A stretch of DNA of 35,309 nt from Chloroflexota bacterium (GCA_011523785.1 WTFW01000134.1:1-35309), one strand, 5' to 3'. Numbered from the stretch's first letter, positions 8,680 to 17,642 are shown. Made by a program: numbers and translations. Notes: generated by a model from the letters alone, not told the origin.

Positions 8680-8779
8680 GATCCCGGCTCTCTGATGCCC
8701 TAATCAGGCACGAGCATAACCCAGACGGCCAAACTAGCCGAAGCCGGGCAATGGCGGGGACCGGCCAGCGTCGGAACGG

Positions 8780-10396
8780 CTATTGAACCTGCAGCGGCCT
8801 CCGGCACTTCACCGGCACGTCAATGAGCGAGGGGCGATCGAGTTCCAGCGCATCCCGCAGCGTGGCCTCCAGCGTTTCGGGGGTGGCTCGCATGCCGACG
8901 GCGCCGAAGGATTCGGCGAACTTCACGAAGTCGGGGTTCCTGAGATTGACCTCGTAGTCGTTGTCGTAGTCGCGCAGGAAGTCCTCCTTGATCGCGCCGT
9001 ACGCGTCGTCATTGAGGATCACGACCGGAACGTTCAATCCCTGCTGTACGGCGGTAGCTATTTCCTGGGCCGTGAACAGGAAGCCGCCGTCGCCGGTCAA
9101 CGAGATGACGGGTTTGTCCGGAGCCACGATCTTGGCGCCTAGCGCCACGGGATAGGAGTAGCCCAAGGTTCCGAACGCCAGGCCGTAGAGCCAGGTCCGC
9201 GGCTCGTAGAAGGGCAGGTGTTCGCGGCTCCAGTAGCCCAGCAGGTGCGGGTCACTGGCCACGATGGTGTTGCGAGGGAGGGCGCTTCGAATCGCTTTCA
9301 TGAGACCCCACTCGAGGGGCGCCCGTTGCGCCAATTCGGCGCGAACTTCGTCGCGCGCCGCCCGCCCGGCGTCGACCCACTCGTCGCGGTCCACGTCTGG
9401 CGCATCGGCCGTCGCTTCCACCAGTGCCGCCAAGCCGGCCTTCGCATCCGCGTGCACGCCGATCTCGGCGGGAAAGTTCTTTCCAGGCTGGGATGGGTCG
9501 ATGTCGATGTGCAGCAAGCGCTTTGGTACCGGCAGCGTCCAGCGACCGCTGGAGAGGTACGAAAAGCGCGCGCCCACGGCCAGCATCACGTCCGCCTGCT
9601 CCATGAAGCGGCGGATCGGTCCGTGCTGATTCAGGTTGCCGATGACGAGCGGATGATCCTCGGGCATCGCGCCCTTGCTGGTGGTCGTGAGCATGACGGG
9701 GATATCCAGGGACTCCGCGAGCGTGCGGAGCTCATCCCAGGCTCCCGACATCATCACGCCGCCACCGGCCCAGATCAGGGGACGCTCGGCCGCGGCCAGG
9801 ATTGATGCCATGCGCTCCAGGTCTGAGGGATCGCCTTGCGGCGGTTGGTGGGTCTCCTCTTGAAGCAGCTCTACGTCGCCCTCGCCCTGGAATACGTCGA
9901 CCGGGATTTCGACGACGACCGGACGCGGCCGGTTGACCTGCATGCGGCGGAGCCCTTCGTGAATGGCGCCGGGAATCTCTCCGGGCGACATGGCCTGCCG
10001 GCTCCACTGGCTGAGGCGGCTGAAGACGCCGAACTGGTCCTTGCTCTCGTGGACGATGCCCTTGTCCTGGTAGAGGTACGCGGACATGTCCTCGGCCATG
10101 ATGTTCAGCAGCGGGATGCCGTCGCCGTAGGCCTCGCCCATTGGTGTGGCCACATTTAGCGCGCCGGGGCCGGCTGTGCTCAGGACGGTTGCCGGCTTTC
10201 CGGTTACCCGCGCGGCACCTATGGCCATGTAGCCGGCGCCCTGTTCGTGCCGAACCAGCACGTGGCGAACCTTGTCCTGCCGCATCAGGCGGCCGTACAG
10301 GTGTTCGCTGTGATATCCGGGGATCCCGAACACGAGGTCAATGCCTTCGGCGATCAAGCTCTGGACTACGGCGTCAGAGCCGGTCATCACTGCCAT
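8780..10396 (-). CDS. thiamine diphosphate enzyme, acetolactate synthase-like
   Basis: 538 residues. The start ATG at 10396 has GGGAG seven bases upstream. The three domains of the pyruvate oxidase/acetolactate synthase family are present. The N-terminal Pyr domain has the catalytic Glu51 in RHEQGAGYMA and STAGPGALN. A central domain covers about 190-330. The C-terminal PP domain has the ThDP/Mg motif starting GDGG at 435 and ending LND at 461-463. The family decarboxylates 2-keto acids and transfers the aldehyde or forms acetolactate. No small regulatory subunit gene lies nearby, so a catabolic or specialised decarboxylase is as likely as branched-chain synthesis. It is downstream of the murJ-like gene on the same strand with a 73-base gap. 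Confidence 0.88.
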   Translation of the reverse strand: MAVMTGSDAVVQSLIAEGIDLVFGIPGYHSEHLYGRLMRQDKVRHVLVRHEQGAGYMAIGAARVTGKPATVLSTAGPGALNVATPMGEAYGDGIPLLNIMAEDMSAYLYQDKGIVHESKDQFGVFSRLSQWSRQAMSPGEIPGAIHEGLRRMQVNRPRPVVVEIPVDVFQGEGDVELLQEETHQPPQGDPSDLERMASILAAAERPLIWAGGGVMMSGAWDELRTLAESLDIPVMLTTTSKGAMPEDHPLVIGNLNQHGPIRRFMEQADVMLAVGARFSYLSSGRWTLPVPKRLLHIDIDPSQPGKNFPAEIGVHADAKAGLAALVEATADAPDVDRDEWVDAGRAARDEVRAELAQRAPLEWGLMKAIRSALPRNTIVASDPHLLGYWSREHLPFYEPRTWLYGLAFGTLGYSYPVALGAKIVAPDKPVISLTGDGGFLFTAQEIATAVQQGLNVPVVILNDDAYGAIKEDFLRDYDNDYEVNLRNPDFVKFAESFGAVGMRATPETLEATLRDALELDRPSLIDVPVKCRRPLQVQ

Positions 10397-10469
10397 ACGC
10401 GAACTCCCACAGGCGCGTGCGAGCGCTGATCGTAGCCGACACGCGGCAGCGGCCGTGCCAGACCGTTCG

Positions 10470-12038
10470 TTAGGTGCGCAGTCGAGCCCGAAGCAGCCTT
10501 GCCAGTCGCGGCACTTCCGGGACCCGCAGCAACGCCAGCACGGCGATGTAGACGGCCGCGATCCCCGTGCCGCTCACGAAGAGCACTCGCCAGCCGGCGA
10601 TTCCCCCAGGTTCCAATGCGAGGGTCGACCATTCGCGAAGGAACAGGCCAACCGCCGCCGCGAGGCCGCCGGCCGCGATGACGCGGACGCCGAAAAACCA
10701 GAGTCCGGGGTCGCCGAATCCGCCGAGGCGACGCCACAGCAGCCAGCCCAGGACCACGCCATGGAGGCTGTTCTGGACCGAGTTCGCGGCCACGAGCCCG
10801 AAGACTCCGAACGGCTCGACCAGGGCCAGCGCGGCGACCAGATAGGCCAGCCCGCCGCCGACGCCGACCAACACGGGCGTCAACGTGTTGCGGGTGGCGT
10901 AGAACGCCGCGATGAAGATTTGGTCGAGGACTGTTATCGGAAGTTGGACCGCGTAGATGAGGAGAGCCAGTCCCGTGAGATCGGTGGCCGCCGCATCGAA
11001 GTCTCCCCGCTCGTAGACCACACGAATCACCGGAACGCTCAGCGCGGTCAGGATCACGGCGACCGGCACCATGAGGACGAATGCGCTCCGCGCGGCGGCC
11101 ACGAGCGCGGATTTGAATTCGACCGCGTTCACGAGGTCGCGCACTTTCTCGGGAGCACTGCGCGCAAGCACGGGCAGGAATGCCAGGGCAATCGCGGAAC
11201 CGATCAGTCCCAGCGGAAACTGCTGCAGGCGGGTGGCGAAGCGCATGATCGCGAGGCTGCCTTCACCCGTGCGCGACGCGAGGTTGGTATCCACGATCAC
11301 GAGAGCCTGTGCGATCACGAGGCCGCCGGCTATCGGGAGGTAGAGCCGCAAGGCGCGGGCCGTATCGGAGTTCCCCCGCCACGCCGGCGCAGTCATTCGA
11401 ACGCCGTCCCGAACCAGGGCCGGAAGCTGGACCAGCAGGTGCGCTCCGGCGCCCGCCAGGTAGCCAATGGCCACGCCGACAGGGCCGACGGCGGGCGTGA
11501 GCGCCAGGGCCAGCACGATCAGCGTTCCGTTCAGCGTCGCCGGCGCGAACGATGGGGCTGCAAAGCGATCGCGGCCGTAGAGCCGCGCAGCCGTTACCGC
11601 GGACAACCCCAGGAAGAGCACCGCCGGAAGCGTGATGCGCGTCATGACGACCGCCAGGTCGCGTGTCTCGGCCGGCAATCCCGGAGCTGCGGCGGCCACT
11701 AACGGCTCGGCCAGGGCGACCAGGACGACCGTCACGCCGATCAGCGCAACGCCAACCGACGTGATGAGGGACGAGAAGGTTCTTGCCAGCCGTCGGTCAT
11801 CTCCCGCCATTTCGCTGAAGAGCGGGATCAGCACGCCGGAGACCGCGCCGCCGATCACGAGTTCGTGGACCAACTGCGGCAGACGCGTCGCAACCTCAAA
11901 TGCGTCGGTGGCTCCGGAGATGCCGAACAGGGCGGCGATGACCGGCTCGCGGACGAATCCCAGGAGCCGGCTGAGAATGTTGCCCGCCGCGACCAGCGCC
12001 GCGGCGACGGCCACGCGCCTGGCAGTGGCCGTGTTCAC
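10470..12038 (-). CDS. murJ: MurJ/MviN-type lipid flippase
   Basis: 522 residues, with about 14 hydrophobic segments spread over the length as expected for MOP-superfamily flippases. The N-terminal signature ILSRLLGFVREPVIAALFG and DAFEVATRLPQLV are typical of MurJ, as is RVVYERGDFDAAAT in the middle. MurJ moves lipid II for peptidoglycan synthesis across the inner membrane. Its GTG start overlaps the stop of the upstream adenylyltransferase gene (GTGA), so translation is coupled. The link to sugar-nucleotide genes leaves open that it flips another lipid-linked glycan. The fit to the family is strong. Confidence 0.92.
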   Translation of the reverse strand: MNTATARRVAVAAALVAAGNILSRLLGFVREPVIAALFGISGATDAFEVATRLPQLVHELVIGGAVSGVLIPLFSEMAGDDRRLARTFSSLITSVGVALIGVTVVLVALAEPLVAAAAPGLPAETRDLAVVMTRITLPAVLFLGLSAVTAARLYGRDRFAAPSFAPATLNGTLIVLALALTPAVGPVGVAIGYLAGAGAHLLVQLPALVRDGVRMTAPAWRGNSDTARALRLYLPIAGGLVIAQALVIVDTNLASRTGEGSLAIMRFATRLQQFPLGLIGSAIALAFLPVLARSAPEKVRDLVNAVEFKSALVAAARSAFVLMVPVAVILTALSVPVIRVVYERGDFDAAATDLTGLALLIYAVQLPITVLDQIFIAAFYATRNTLTPVLVGVGGGLAYLVAALALVEPFGVFGLVAANSVQNSLHGVVLGWLLWRRLGGFGDPGLWFFGVRVIAAGGLAAAVGLFLREWSTLALEPGGIAGWRVLFVSGTGIAAVYIAVLALLRVPEVPRLARLLRARLRT

Positions 12039-12535
12039 GTCTGGCGGCGGCTCCGAGCGATCAGGTCCCGGGAGGCATGGCCCGGCGCGAGGGGAACGAA
12101 CACGGCCGGGATTCCCAGACGCTGGAGCGTGGCGGACTCTGGAAGGGTTCGGCCACCTGTGGAGACATCGTAGTCCGCTCCCTTGACATAATACGAAGGT
12201 CGCAGCCGCTCAATGAGCTGATCGGCAGTCTCTTCGTCAAATGAGGTGACGGCAGCTACCCAACGCACCGCGCGCAGGACCGCCAGCCGGTCGGCCAGCG
12301 GCATGAGGGGCCGGTCGGGGCCTTTGAGCTGGCGAACCCCGGCGTCGCTGTTGACCCCGACTACCAGCCGATCACCAAATGCGGCGGCGCCTCGCAGCAG
12401 GGCGATGTGACCCGGATGAATCAGGTCGAAGCAGCCGTTGGTCAGCACCAGCCGCCGGCCGGCGGCGCGCTGGCGCGAGGCCCAGTCCGGCAGGTCGCCG
12501 GGCAACACCAGGTCGGCCTCAGGCGTCGTCGTCAC
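12035..12535 (-). CDS. rfaE2: RfaE2-like nucleotidyltransferase (heptose-1-phosphate adenylyltransferase)
   Basis: 166 residues, equal to the C-terminal half of HldE. It has the cytidylyltransferase fold motifs LTNGCFDLIHPGH (HxGH active site) and VGVNSD, followed by VKGADYD. The known reaction joins AMP from ATP to D-glycero-beta-D-manno-heptose 1-phosphate to make ADP-heptose. The start is GTG at 12535, 17 bases inside the upstream kinase gene. The kinase and transferase are therefore separate here, where many Gram-negatives have one fused protein. No GmhA, GmhB or HldD gene is in the window. Confidence 0.87.
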   Translation of the reverse strand: MTTTPEADLVLPGDLPDWASRQRAAGRRLVLTNGCFDLIHPGHIALLRGAAAFGDRLVVGVNSDAGVRQLKGPDRPLMPLADRLAVLRAVRWVAAVTSFDEETADQLIERLRPSYYVKGADYDVSTGGRTLPESATLQRLGIPAVFVPLAPGHASRDLIARSRRQT

Positions 12536-13544
12536 CGGCTTCGCTAACGATCTGGTCGGCCGAGACGACGACGACCCCGAGCTGTCGAACGACGATGCGC
12601 GCCGCCACGGCCGAGAGCGCGGCGGCCTCGTGCGGCGTCGCGCCGCCCAGGAATGCGGCAGTCATAGCCGCCGCCACTGTGTCCCCCGCGCCGCTTGGGT
12701 CCACGACTCGGCCAGCGACGGCAGCAGGAAAGAGCGCGCGCCCCTGGTCTCCCGCATCCAGCACCATGCCCGCCGCCCCCAGGGTGACGAGCACCGCTTC
12801 GACTCCAATTGCCTGCCGAAGCTCGCCGGCGGCGGCCTGCGCCTCGGACGTGGACGTGATTTGGCGGCCGAGTTCGGCTTCGGCCTCGGGCTGATTGGGC
12901 GTGAGGAGGGTGGCGTCCCTAAATCTGGCTAGCTGGCCGTGTGCATCCGCGGTTACCACCAGGCCGGCATCCCGGGCGGCGGGCAACGCGGACCGAAGAA
13001 CCGACGAGCTGACCACCCCGGCTTCGTAGTCCGATATGACCAGAGCATCGGCGGACGGAATCGCCGAATCCAGGAATGAAGCCATGGCGTCGACGGTTGC
13101 CGGCTTGACCGGAGAGCGGTCCACCGAGTCCACTCGCGCGATCATGCTTTGGGGTCGCTGTCGGTCGCCACCGGCCCAGACGCGCAGCTTGACGGCGGTG
13201 GTCCGGTCCGCGTCGCGGATGAGGCCGTCGGTGGCTATCCCTCGCTGTTCGAGCTGCTCGCTCAGACGGTCGGCCATGGCGTCGGCGCCGACTACGCCGG
13301 CCACGGCGACGTCACATCCCAGGCCGCGAAGATTCGTCGCCACGTTGGCGCCCGCGCCGGGAACCAGGATGCGTTGGTGCTCCTCGATGACAGGCAGAGG
13401 GGCTTCGCGAGACAGCCGGGTAGCCGAGCCGATGACGTGCTCGTCGGCGACCATGTCGCCAAGCACGATGGCCCGCTTGGCGGCCGCACGTTGCAGGACT
13501 TCAGCGGCGCGCCGGGAACTAATCGTCGGGCCGGAGGCCCCCAT
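12519..13544 (-). CDS. rfaE1: RfaE1-like PfkB-family sugar kinase (heptose-7-phosphate kinase)
   Basis: 341 residues from the ATG at 13544; a TTG at 13547 is also possible. It is a ribokinase/PfkB fold. The N-terminal ATRLSREAPLPVIEE matches the substrate lid region of HldE. A glycine-rich GAGANVATNLRGLG comes next, and the catalytic Asp is in DPSGAGDT near the C-terminus. Known members phosphorylate D-glycero-D-manno-heptose 7-phosphate at C1. It begins three bases after the upstream isomerase gene and overlaps the adenylyltransferase gene by 17 bases, so the set is one operon. ADP-heptose in an organism without LPS would go to other glycans such as surface-layer decoration. That is inference. 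Confidence 0.87.
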   Translation of the reverse strand: MGASGPTISSRRAAEVLQRAAAKRAIVLGDMVADEHVIGSATRLSREAPLPVIEEHQRILVPGAGANVATNLRGLGCDVAVAGVVGADAMADRLSEQLEQRGIATDGLIRDADRTTAVKLRVWAGGDRQRPQSMIARVDSVDRSPVKPATVDAMASFLDSAIPSADALVISDYEAGVVSSSVLRSALPAARDAGLVVTADAHGQLARFRDATLLTPNQPEAEAELGRQITSTSEAQAAAGELRQAIGVEAVLVTLGAAGMVLDAGDQGRALFPAAVAGRVVDPSGAGDTVAAAMTAAFLGGATPHEAAALSAVAARIVVRQLGVVVVSADQIVSEAGDDDA

Positions 13545-13547
13545 CAA

Positions 13548-14315
13548 TCAGCCGCGTGCTGCGCGAAGGTGCACGGCACACTGCCGCAAGGCCTCGGCCG
13601 GATCGCCGCGCATGCGGCACTCCAGGGCGGTGGAGCCTGCATACCCGATGTCCCGCAGCGCGGCGTAGATTGCGGCGAAGTCCAGTGAACCCGTGCCGGG
13701 ATGCGCGCGCTGGCTGTCGGCGAAGTGGACGTGCCCGATCCAGTCACCGGCCGCTCGAATGCTCGCGGCTACGTTGTCTTCCTCGATGTTCATATGAAAC
13801 ACGTCCGCCAGGACTTTCACGCTGGGGCTGCCTACGCGCTCGGCGATTGCGATGCCGTCGGCCACGGTGTTGATCAGGTGCATTTCGTAACGATTGAGCG
13901 GTTCGATCGTGATGGTCACGCCGGCGGCTTCCGCGTGGGGCGCCAGGTGCTCCAGGGCTCGGACGTAGCTATCCGCCTGGTCCTGGGCGACGGTATCGGC
14001 CGGCAGCGAACCGCGCACCGGCACCGAGATCAACGCCGTGACACCCAGGTCGTTGCAGGCGTCGAGGGCGCGCCGCGTCTGGTCGATACGCCGACGCTGC
14101 GAGAACTCGTCCGCCACGAGGTCCAGGCTGCGACCGGCCGGACACATGCTCATCGCCGGGATGCCGGCCGCCGATAGCGCACTTCGGTACTCGTCGAGGT
14201 GATCGGCCGCGTCGCTGTGAACTTCGACGGCTTCGTAACCCGCCTCGGCCAGGCAAGCGATGCGCTCCGCGACTGAGTTGCCAGGCGCCAGTCGGACTTG
14301 GGCGGAGAGCTTCAT
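13548..14315 (-). CDS. sugar-phosphate isomerase/epimerase-like TIM barrel
   Basis: 255 residues; the ATG at 14315 has GGAGG ten bases upstream. It is a member of the xylose isomerase-like TIM-barrel (AP endonuclease 2) superfamily. The pattern is close to D-tagatose/D-psicose 3-epimerases and hydroxypyruvate isomerases: a metal-binding Glu in TIEPLNRYE, an Asp-x-x-His in LADVFHMN, a His in HVHFADSQR and a Glu in ALECR near the C-terminus. The expected reaction is epimerisation or isomerisation of a ketose, but the substrate is unknown. It is the first gene of the heptose-kinase/MurJ operon and might supply or alter a sugar for that pathway. Confidence 0.85.
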   Translation of the reverse strand: MKLSAQVRLAPGNSVAERIACLAEAGYEAVEVHSDAADHLDEYRSALSAAGIPAMSMCPAGRSLDLVADEFSQRRRIDQTRRALDACNDLGVTALISVPVRGSLPADTVAQDQADSYVRALEHLAPHAEAAGVTITIEPLNRYEMHLINTVADGIAIAERVGSPSVKVLADVFHMNIEEDNVAASIRAAGDWIGHVHFADSQRAHPGTGSLDFAAIYAALRDIGYAGSTALECRMRGDPAEALRQCAVHLRAARG

Positions 14316-14372
14316 CGGCGACTTTCCTCCTTCGGGGCGGCAGCGTAGCAGAGCGTTCGGGAGTGCTTGCTA

Positions 14373-14400
14373 TCATCTGGCGATACATTTGGTCATCTGG
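14373..14400. promoter_or_regulatory. 8-bp direct repeat in divergent promoter region
   Basis: TCATCTGG occurs at 14373-14380 and again at 14393-14400, exactly 20 bases apart, about two helical turns. The pair lies in the 104-base gap between the divergent isomerase gene and the small basic protein gene. Such spacing suits a dimeric regulator binding one DNA face, but no regulator is known. The region between the copies is AT-richer than its surroundings and may hold the promoter. Confidence 0.3.
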
Positions 14401-14419
14401 AATTGGGCATTCGCTCACC

Positions 14420-14548
14420 TTGAACAAGCGTAAGCGTGTGGCTTGGCGCAAGCACCGTCGTACCAAGAAGCGGGGCCGCCTGCGTCGCAAGGCCGAGCGC
14501 GAAGCCGACAACGCACCTGGTCGCCGACGGTCGCGTCAGGCGTCGTAG
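14420..14548 (+). CDS. small Arg/Lys-rich protein
   Basis: 42 residues from a TTG at 14420; the frame is open upstream to 14363 (ATG), which would add 19 unrelated-looking residues. The sequence begins LNKRKRVAWRKHRRTKKR and is close to half Arg/Lys, with a charged tail. Its pattern KRKR-x4-KHR loosely recalls tiny ribosome-associated proteins of the AURKAIP1/COX24 (bS22) kind, but I cannot confirm the family. A nucleic-acid or ribosome-binding role is the natural guess. It is 31 bases before the M16 peptidase gene on the same strand. The start codon and the gene itself are moderately uncertain. Confidence 0.5.
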   Translation: MNKRKRVAWRKHRRTKKRGRLRRKAEREADNAPGRRRSRQAS

Positions 14549-14579
14549 CGGCGCGGACGCCCGGCTCGGCGCCGGCTTC

Positions 14580-15869
14580 ATGCCTGGGGCGTTGACGGCC
14601 GTGCAGCGCACGCTGCCGAACGGCGTTCATCTCATCGCAACGCCTATTCCGCATACCGCGGCAGTCAGCCTCCACGTCGCCTCACGTGCCGGATCAGGCA
14701 GCGAGACTGCGGAAATGAGTGGGATCACCCACTTTGTTGAGCACATGCTGTTTCGTCACGGCTCACACGAGCCCGGCGCGTTCGCCAGCGCAATCGAACG
14801 GCTGGGCGGGCAGATCTATGCGGCGACCGAGCCGGAATTGACCACCGTCGGTACCAAGGTTCCCGCCGAGGCATGGACCGACGCGCTCCAGATCGTGACG
14901 CGAATGGTGCGTGAGCCGGCCATGGAGCCAGATGAGATTGAGAAAGAGCGCACGGTCATTCTGGACGAGCTGGGGATGCTGGACGACCTGCCGGACGAGG
15001 CCGCACGCCGTTCCGTGCTGGCTCGCCTTTGGCCGAATCATCCCTTTGGCCGCGAAATCGCCGGCACGACGACGACCGTTCGCTCGTTGACGCGCGATGC
15101 CCTGCTCCGGCGTGCCGGCGAGATGTTTGCCGGTCGCAACACCATCGTGAGCGTGGCGGGAGCGCTGGATCCGGCGGCGGCGTTGGACTTGCTGGCTGAT
15201 GCCTTTGGCGGGGCGCCCGCCGGCTCCCGCGAGGTCTATCCCGAAATCCATGCCAACGGCCAGGAGACGGCTAGGGTGCGCGTTATTCGGCGTGAGGCCG
15301 AGCAGGCGTACTTTTCCATCGCCGGGTTCACCCCGGGCCGGAACAGTCCTGACCGCCACGCCGTGGAGCTGTTGGGCGCGGTGCTGGGCGCCGGGTTTGG
15401 CGCCCGGCTGGTGCTCGAGTTACGCGAACGGCACGGTCTGGCATACGACATTGGCGCGGATGTCGGCCATTGCGGCGACCGGGGCGTGCTGGCGATTGAC
15501 GGCGCAACGGATCCCGATCAGCTGCCGAGAGCCATCGAGATCGTATTAGGCGAACTGTGCGATGTCGCCGCCCGTGGCGTTTCCGAGCACGAATTTGAAC
15601 GTGCCCGCGCCTACACGGTCGGCGGTATGGTTCGATCCTTGGAGGACTCCGCGGTTGTGGCCGCGTGGTATGCCCGCGAGGAAGCGCTGGAGCCGATCGC
15701 GCTGACGCCGGATGCGCTCATCCAGCGCGTGCGCGCTGTGACTCGCCGCGACGTCAACACGGCCGCCCGAGCCTGCCTGGGCCGGACGTGGCCGCTGATC
15801 GCTGTAGCCGGACCACTGGGCGACAACGTCCGGATTCCCACCGAATTGACACTGCAAGGCGCCGCCTGA
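14580..15869 (+). CDS. M16 family zinc peptidase
   Basis: 429 residues from the ATG at 14580; the longer frame to 14436 would overlap the small basic gene and adds no domain. The inverted zinc motif HFVEH (His51, Glu54, His55) is followed by the downstream metal-ligand Glu region EKERTVILDELGM. The second half contains the inactive-like domain with HGLAYDIGADVG, where the Arg/Tyr pair of the family lies. The length fits single-subunit processing-peptidase-like M16B proteins. It has no signal peptide, so it is likely cytoplasmic. Its substrate is unknown. It is followed one base later by the TPR gene, so the two are probably translated together. Confidence 0.9.
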   Translation: MPGALTAVQRTLPNGVHLIATPIPHTAAVSLHVASRAGSGSETAEMSGITHFVEHMLFRHGSHEPGAFASAIERLGGQIYAATEPELTTVGTKVPAEAWTDALQIVTRMVREPAMEPDEIEKERTVILDELGMLDDLPDEAARRSVLARLWPNHPFGREIAGTTTTVRSLTRDALLRRAGEMFAGRNTIVSVAGALDPAAALDLLADAFGGAPAGSREVYPEIHANGQETARVRVIRREAEQAYFSIAGFTPGRNSPDRHAVELLGAVLGAGFGARLVLELRERHGLAYDIGADVGHCGDRGVLAIDGATDPDQLPRAIEIVLGELCDVAARGVSEHEFERARAYTVGGMVRSLEDSAVVAAWYAREEALEPIALTPDALIQRVRAVTRRDVNTAARACLGRTWPLIAVAGPLGDNVRIPTELTLQGAA

Positions 15870-15870
15870 G

Positions 15871-17298
15871 ATGCGACCGAGCGAGGCCGCGCATCTGGCG
15901 CGTCAGGCGCTGGCTGACGGCGACGCGACGTTGGCCCGTTCGATCGCCGAACGGCTGCTCGTCGAATTCGCCAGCTACCCTCCCGCGCGGCTGGTGCGCG
16001 CGCTGCTGGCTGAGCAGGCGAACGATATCGATGCCGCGCTGGACGACCTGCGCGGCGTCACCTCCGCCGAACCGGCAAACGCCGAGGCGCGTGCCGTGCA
16101 GGCCCGTCTGTTTCAGCGGCGGGGCGACACGGACCGCGCCCGCGTGGCCGCACGACAGGCGGTGGAACTCATCCCCAGCAGCCCCGATGTGCTCGAGTCT
16201 GCCCTTGAGGTCCTGAATGTCGAGGCCGATTCGTTGGACACCAGCGCTGCGGTGCTAGCGCGCGTGCATCTGAACTGTGGCTGGCCGGACCTGGCGGAGC
16301 GCCACGCTCGAGCGGCTGTGAATGAAAGCCCGGAGCGCGTGGACGTCCGGCTGACGCTGGCCGAGGCGCTGTGGCGGCTGGGGCGACTTTCCGCCTGCGA
16401 AGCCGAGTGCCGCGTCGTCGCCGATCAAGCCGAGGAGTGCGTCCGCGCCGCCGTGATGCGCGCCCACATTCTGTCCGAGCGAGGGCGTACGGCCGAGGGC
16501 CAGGAGCTCCTGGATCGAATCGGGCGCATCGACCCTGAGTTTCGAGAAGCACGGGAACTGCTGGGCACCCTCGAGGTCCATCGCCTGGTGCTGCCGAACC
16601 TGGTTGAAATCACCTTGCCGCCGGAGCTACTGCGTCAATCCAATGGGACCGTCGAGGCGGCCGCGGAGACATCCACGGATGACGGAGTTCATGCGGCTGC
16701 TTCACCGGATACGGATCCCACACCGGCGGAAGACCAGGAGGATGGTCAGGAAAGCCCGACCGAGACGCTTGGTGAAACTCCTCCTCAGGTCCAACCGTCG
16801 CAACCGGCGGAGGAACTCCCAGGACCCGAGGTTCAGGCGGACTCGGCCGGCAGCCTTCCGCGCTCGAGCGAGGAAGCCGTTGAGTCGCCCGAGCCGTTGA
16901 GTCTGGATGAGGTTGCCAGGGATTCCGACTCGCGGAGCGAAGCAGTGCCGCCTACGGCCGAGGTGATTCCCATGGCTTCCGCTGGCGAAGGCGAGCCAGT
17001 CGCGCCCACGGACGAGCCGGCGGCGGGTGCGGCATTCTCAACGTTTGACTGGGCGCGTCACTTGATTGAGCACTCGGAATGGACGGAAGCCGAGCGCGTG
17101 TTGACCGACATCGTCACGGCAAATGACCCCGACGTATCGCGTGTTGACGGCTTGCTGCTGGAAGCCGTGGCGCATCGCGAACTGCGGGTCCCGGCCTGGA
17201 AACTCCTGGGAGACCATTACATGCAAACCGACCGTCCGCAGGCCGCCGCGGATGCGTATTTGCGGGCCGCGAATGTCGCCGGCGGATCGGCAGGATGA
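15871..17298 (+). CDS. TPR-repeat protein with acidic Pro-rich linker
   Basis: 475 residues in three parts. Residues 1-256 are helical repeats of the tetratricopeptide kind (for example EANARAVQ-like helices, RRGDTDRARVAARQAVEL, LAEALWRLGRL). Residues about 257-388 are a low-complexity acidic stretch rich in Glu, Pro, Ser, Thr and Asp, probably disordered. The last 85 residues return to TPR-like helices (HLIEHSEWTEAERVLTDIV, AADAYLRAANVAG). It is presumably a scaffold. Its ATG follows the M16 stop by one base, and its own stop overlaps the next ATG (ATGA), which codes for a Roadblock protein. No GTPase partner is seen in the window. Confidence 0.8.
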   Translation: MRPSEAAHLARQALADGDATLARSIAERLLVEFASYPPARLVRALLAEQANDIDAALDDLRGVTSAEPANAEARAVQARLFQRRGDTDRARVAARQAVELIPSSPDVLESALEVLNVEADSLDTSAAVLARVHLNCGWPDLAERHARAAVNESPERVDVRLTLAEALWRLGRLSACEAECRVVADQAEECVRAAVMRAHILSERGRTAEGQELLDRIGRIDPEFREARELLGTLEVHRLVLPNLVEITLPPELLRQSNGTVEAAAETSTDDGVHAAASPDTDPTPAEDQEDGQESPTETLGETPPQVQPSQPAEELPGPEVQADSAGSLPRSSEEAVESPEPLSLDEVARDSDSRSEAVPPTAEVIPMASAGEGEPVAPTDEPAAGAAFSTFDWARHLIEHSEWTEAERVLTDIVTANDPDVSRVDGLLLEAVAHRELRVPAWKLLGDHYMQTDRPQAAADAYLRAANVAGGSAG

Positions 17299-17642
17299 TG
17301 CGCGCCTCAGACCTGCACGAGGATATCCAGCGGTTGCCGGGCGTTACAGGAACCGCAGTATGGAAGGCTGGCGAGGCTCCAACGGGCGATCTCGGCGGAC
17401 GCGGCGGGCCAGTCGGCCCCGGGTTGCTCTCCGCCAGCATCGCCACGATGGAGCAAGCCGTTGAAACGATGGGACTCGGCCAAATCGCCGAGATCTGGTT
17501 CGTGACCGACGACATCCAGTGCCTGGCACTGCGATCGGGCCAATGGCAAGCGGTCGTCGTCGGTGGTCTGGAAATGGATGTGGACGGCGTTCGCGACGGG
17601 CTGACCAATCTGCTCGCGGCGAACGATGCAACTGGCGCCTGA
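17295..17642 (+). CDS. Roadblock/LC7-like small protein
   Basis: 115 residues. The pattern of a predicted N-terminal helix, LPGVTGTAVWKAGEA (beta hairpin), a central helix with ATMEQAVETMGLGQIAEIWFVTDD, the strand LALRSGQWQAVVVG, and a last helix with VRDGLTNLLAAND matches bacterial Roadblock/LC7 (MglB-like) domains. These form dimers that regulate small Ras-like GTPases or bind scaffolds. It starts inside the stop of the TPR gene, so the two are translationally coupled and probably interact. The assignment rests on fold pattern, not a single diagnostic motif. Confidence 0.65.
   Translation: MMRASDLHEDIQRLPGVTGTAVWKAGEAPTGDLGGRGGPVGPGLLSASIATMEQAVETMGLGQIAEIWFVTDDIQCLALRSGQWQAVVVGGLEMDVDGVRDGLTNLLAANDATGA

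Noticed and set aside
10341-11702. 453-residue plus-strand frame opposite the MurJ-type gene
   Set aside because: The opposite strand carries the membrane protein with clear MurJ signatures. This frame is low-complexity and rich in Arg, Gln and His, as expected from antisense.
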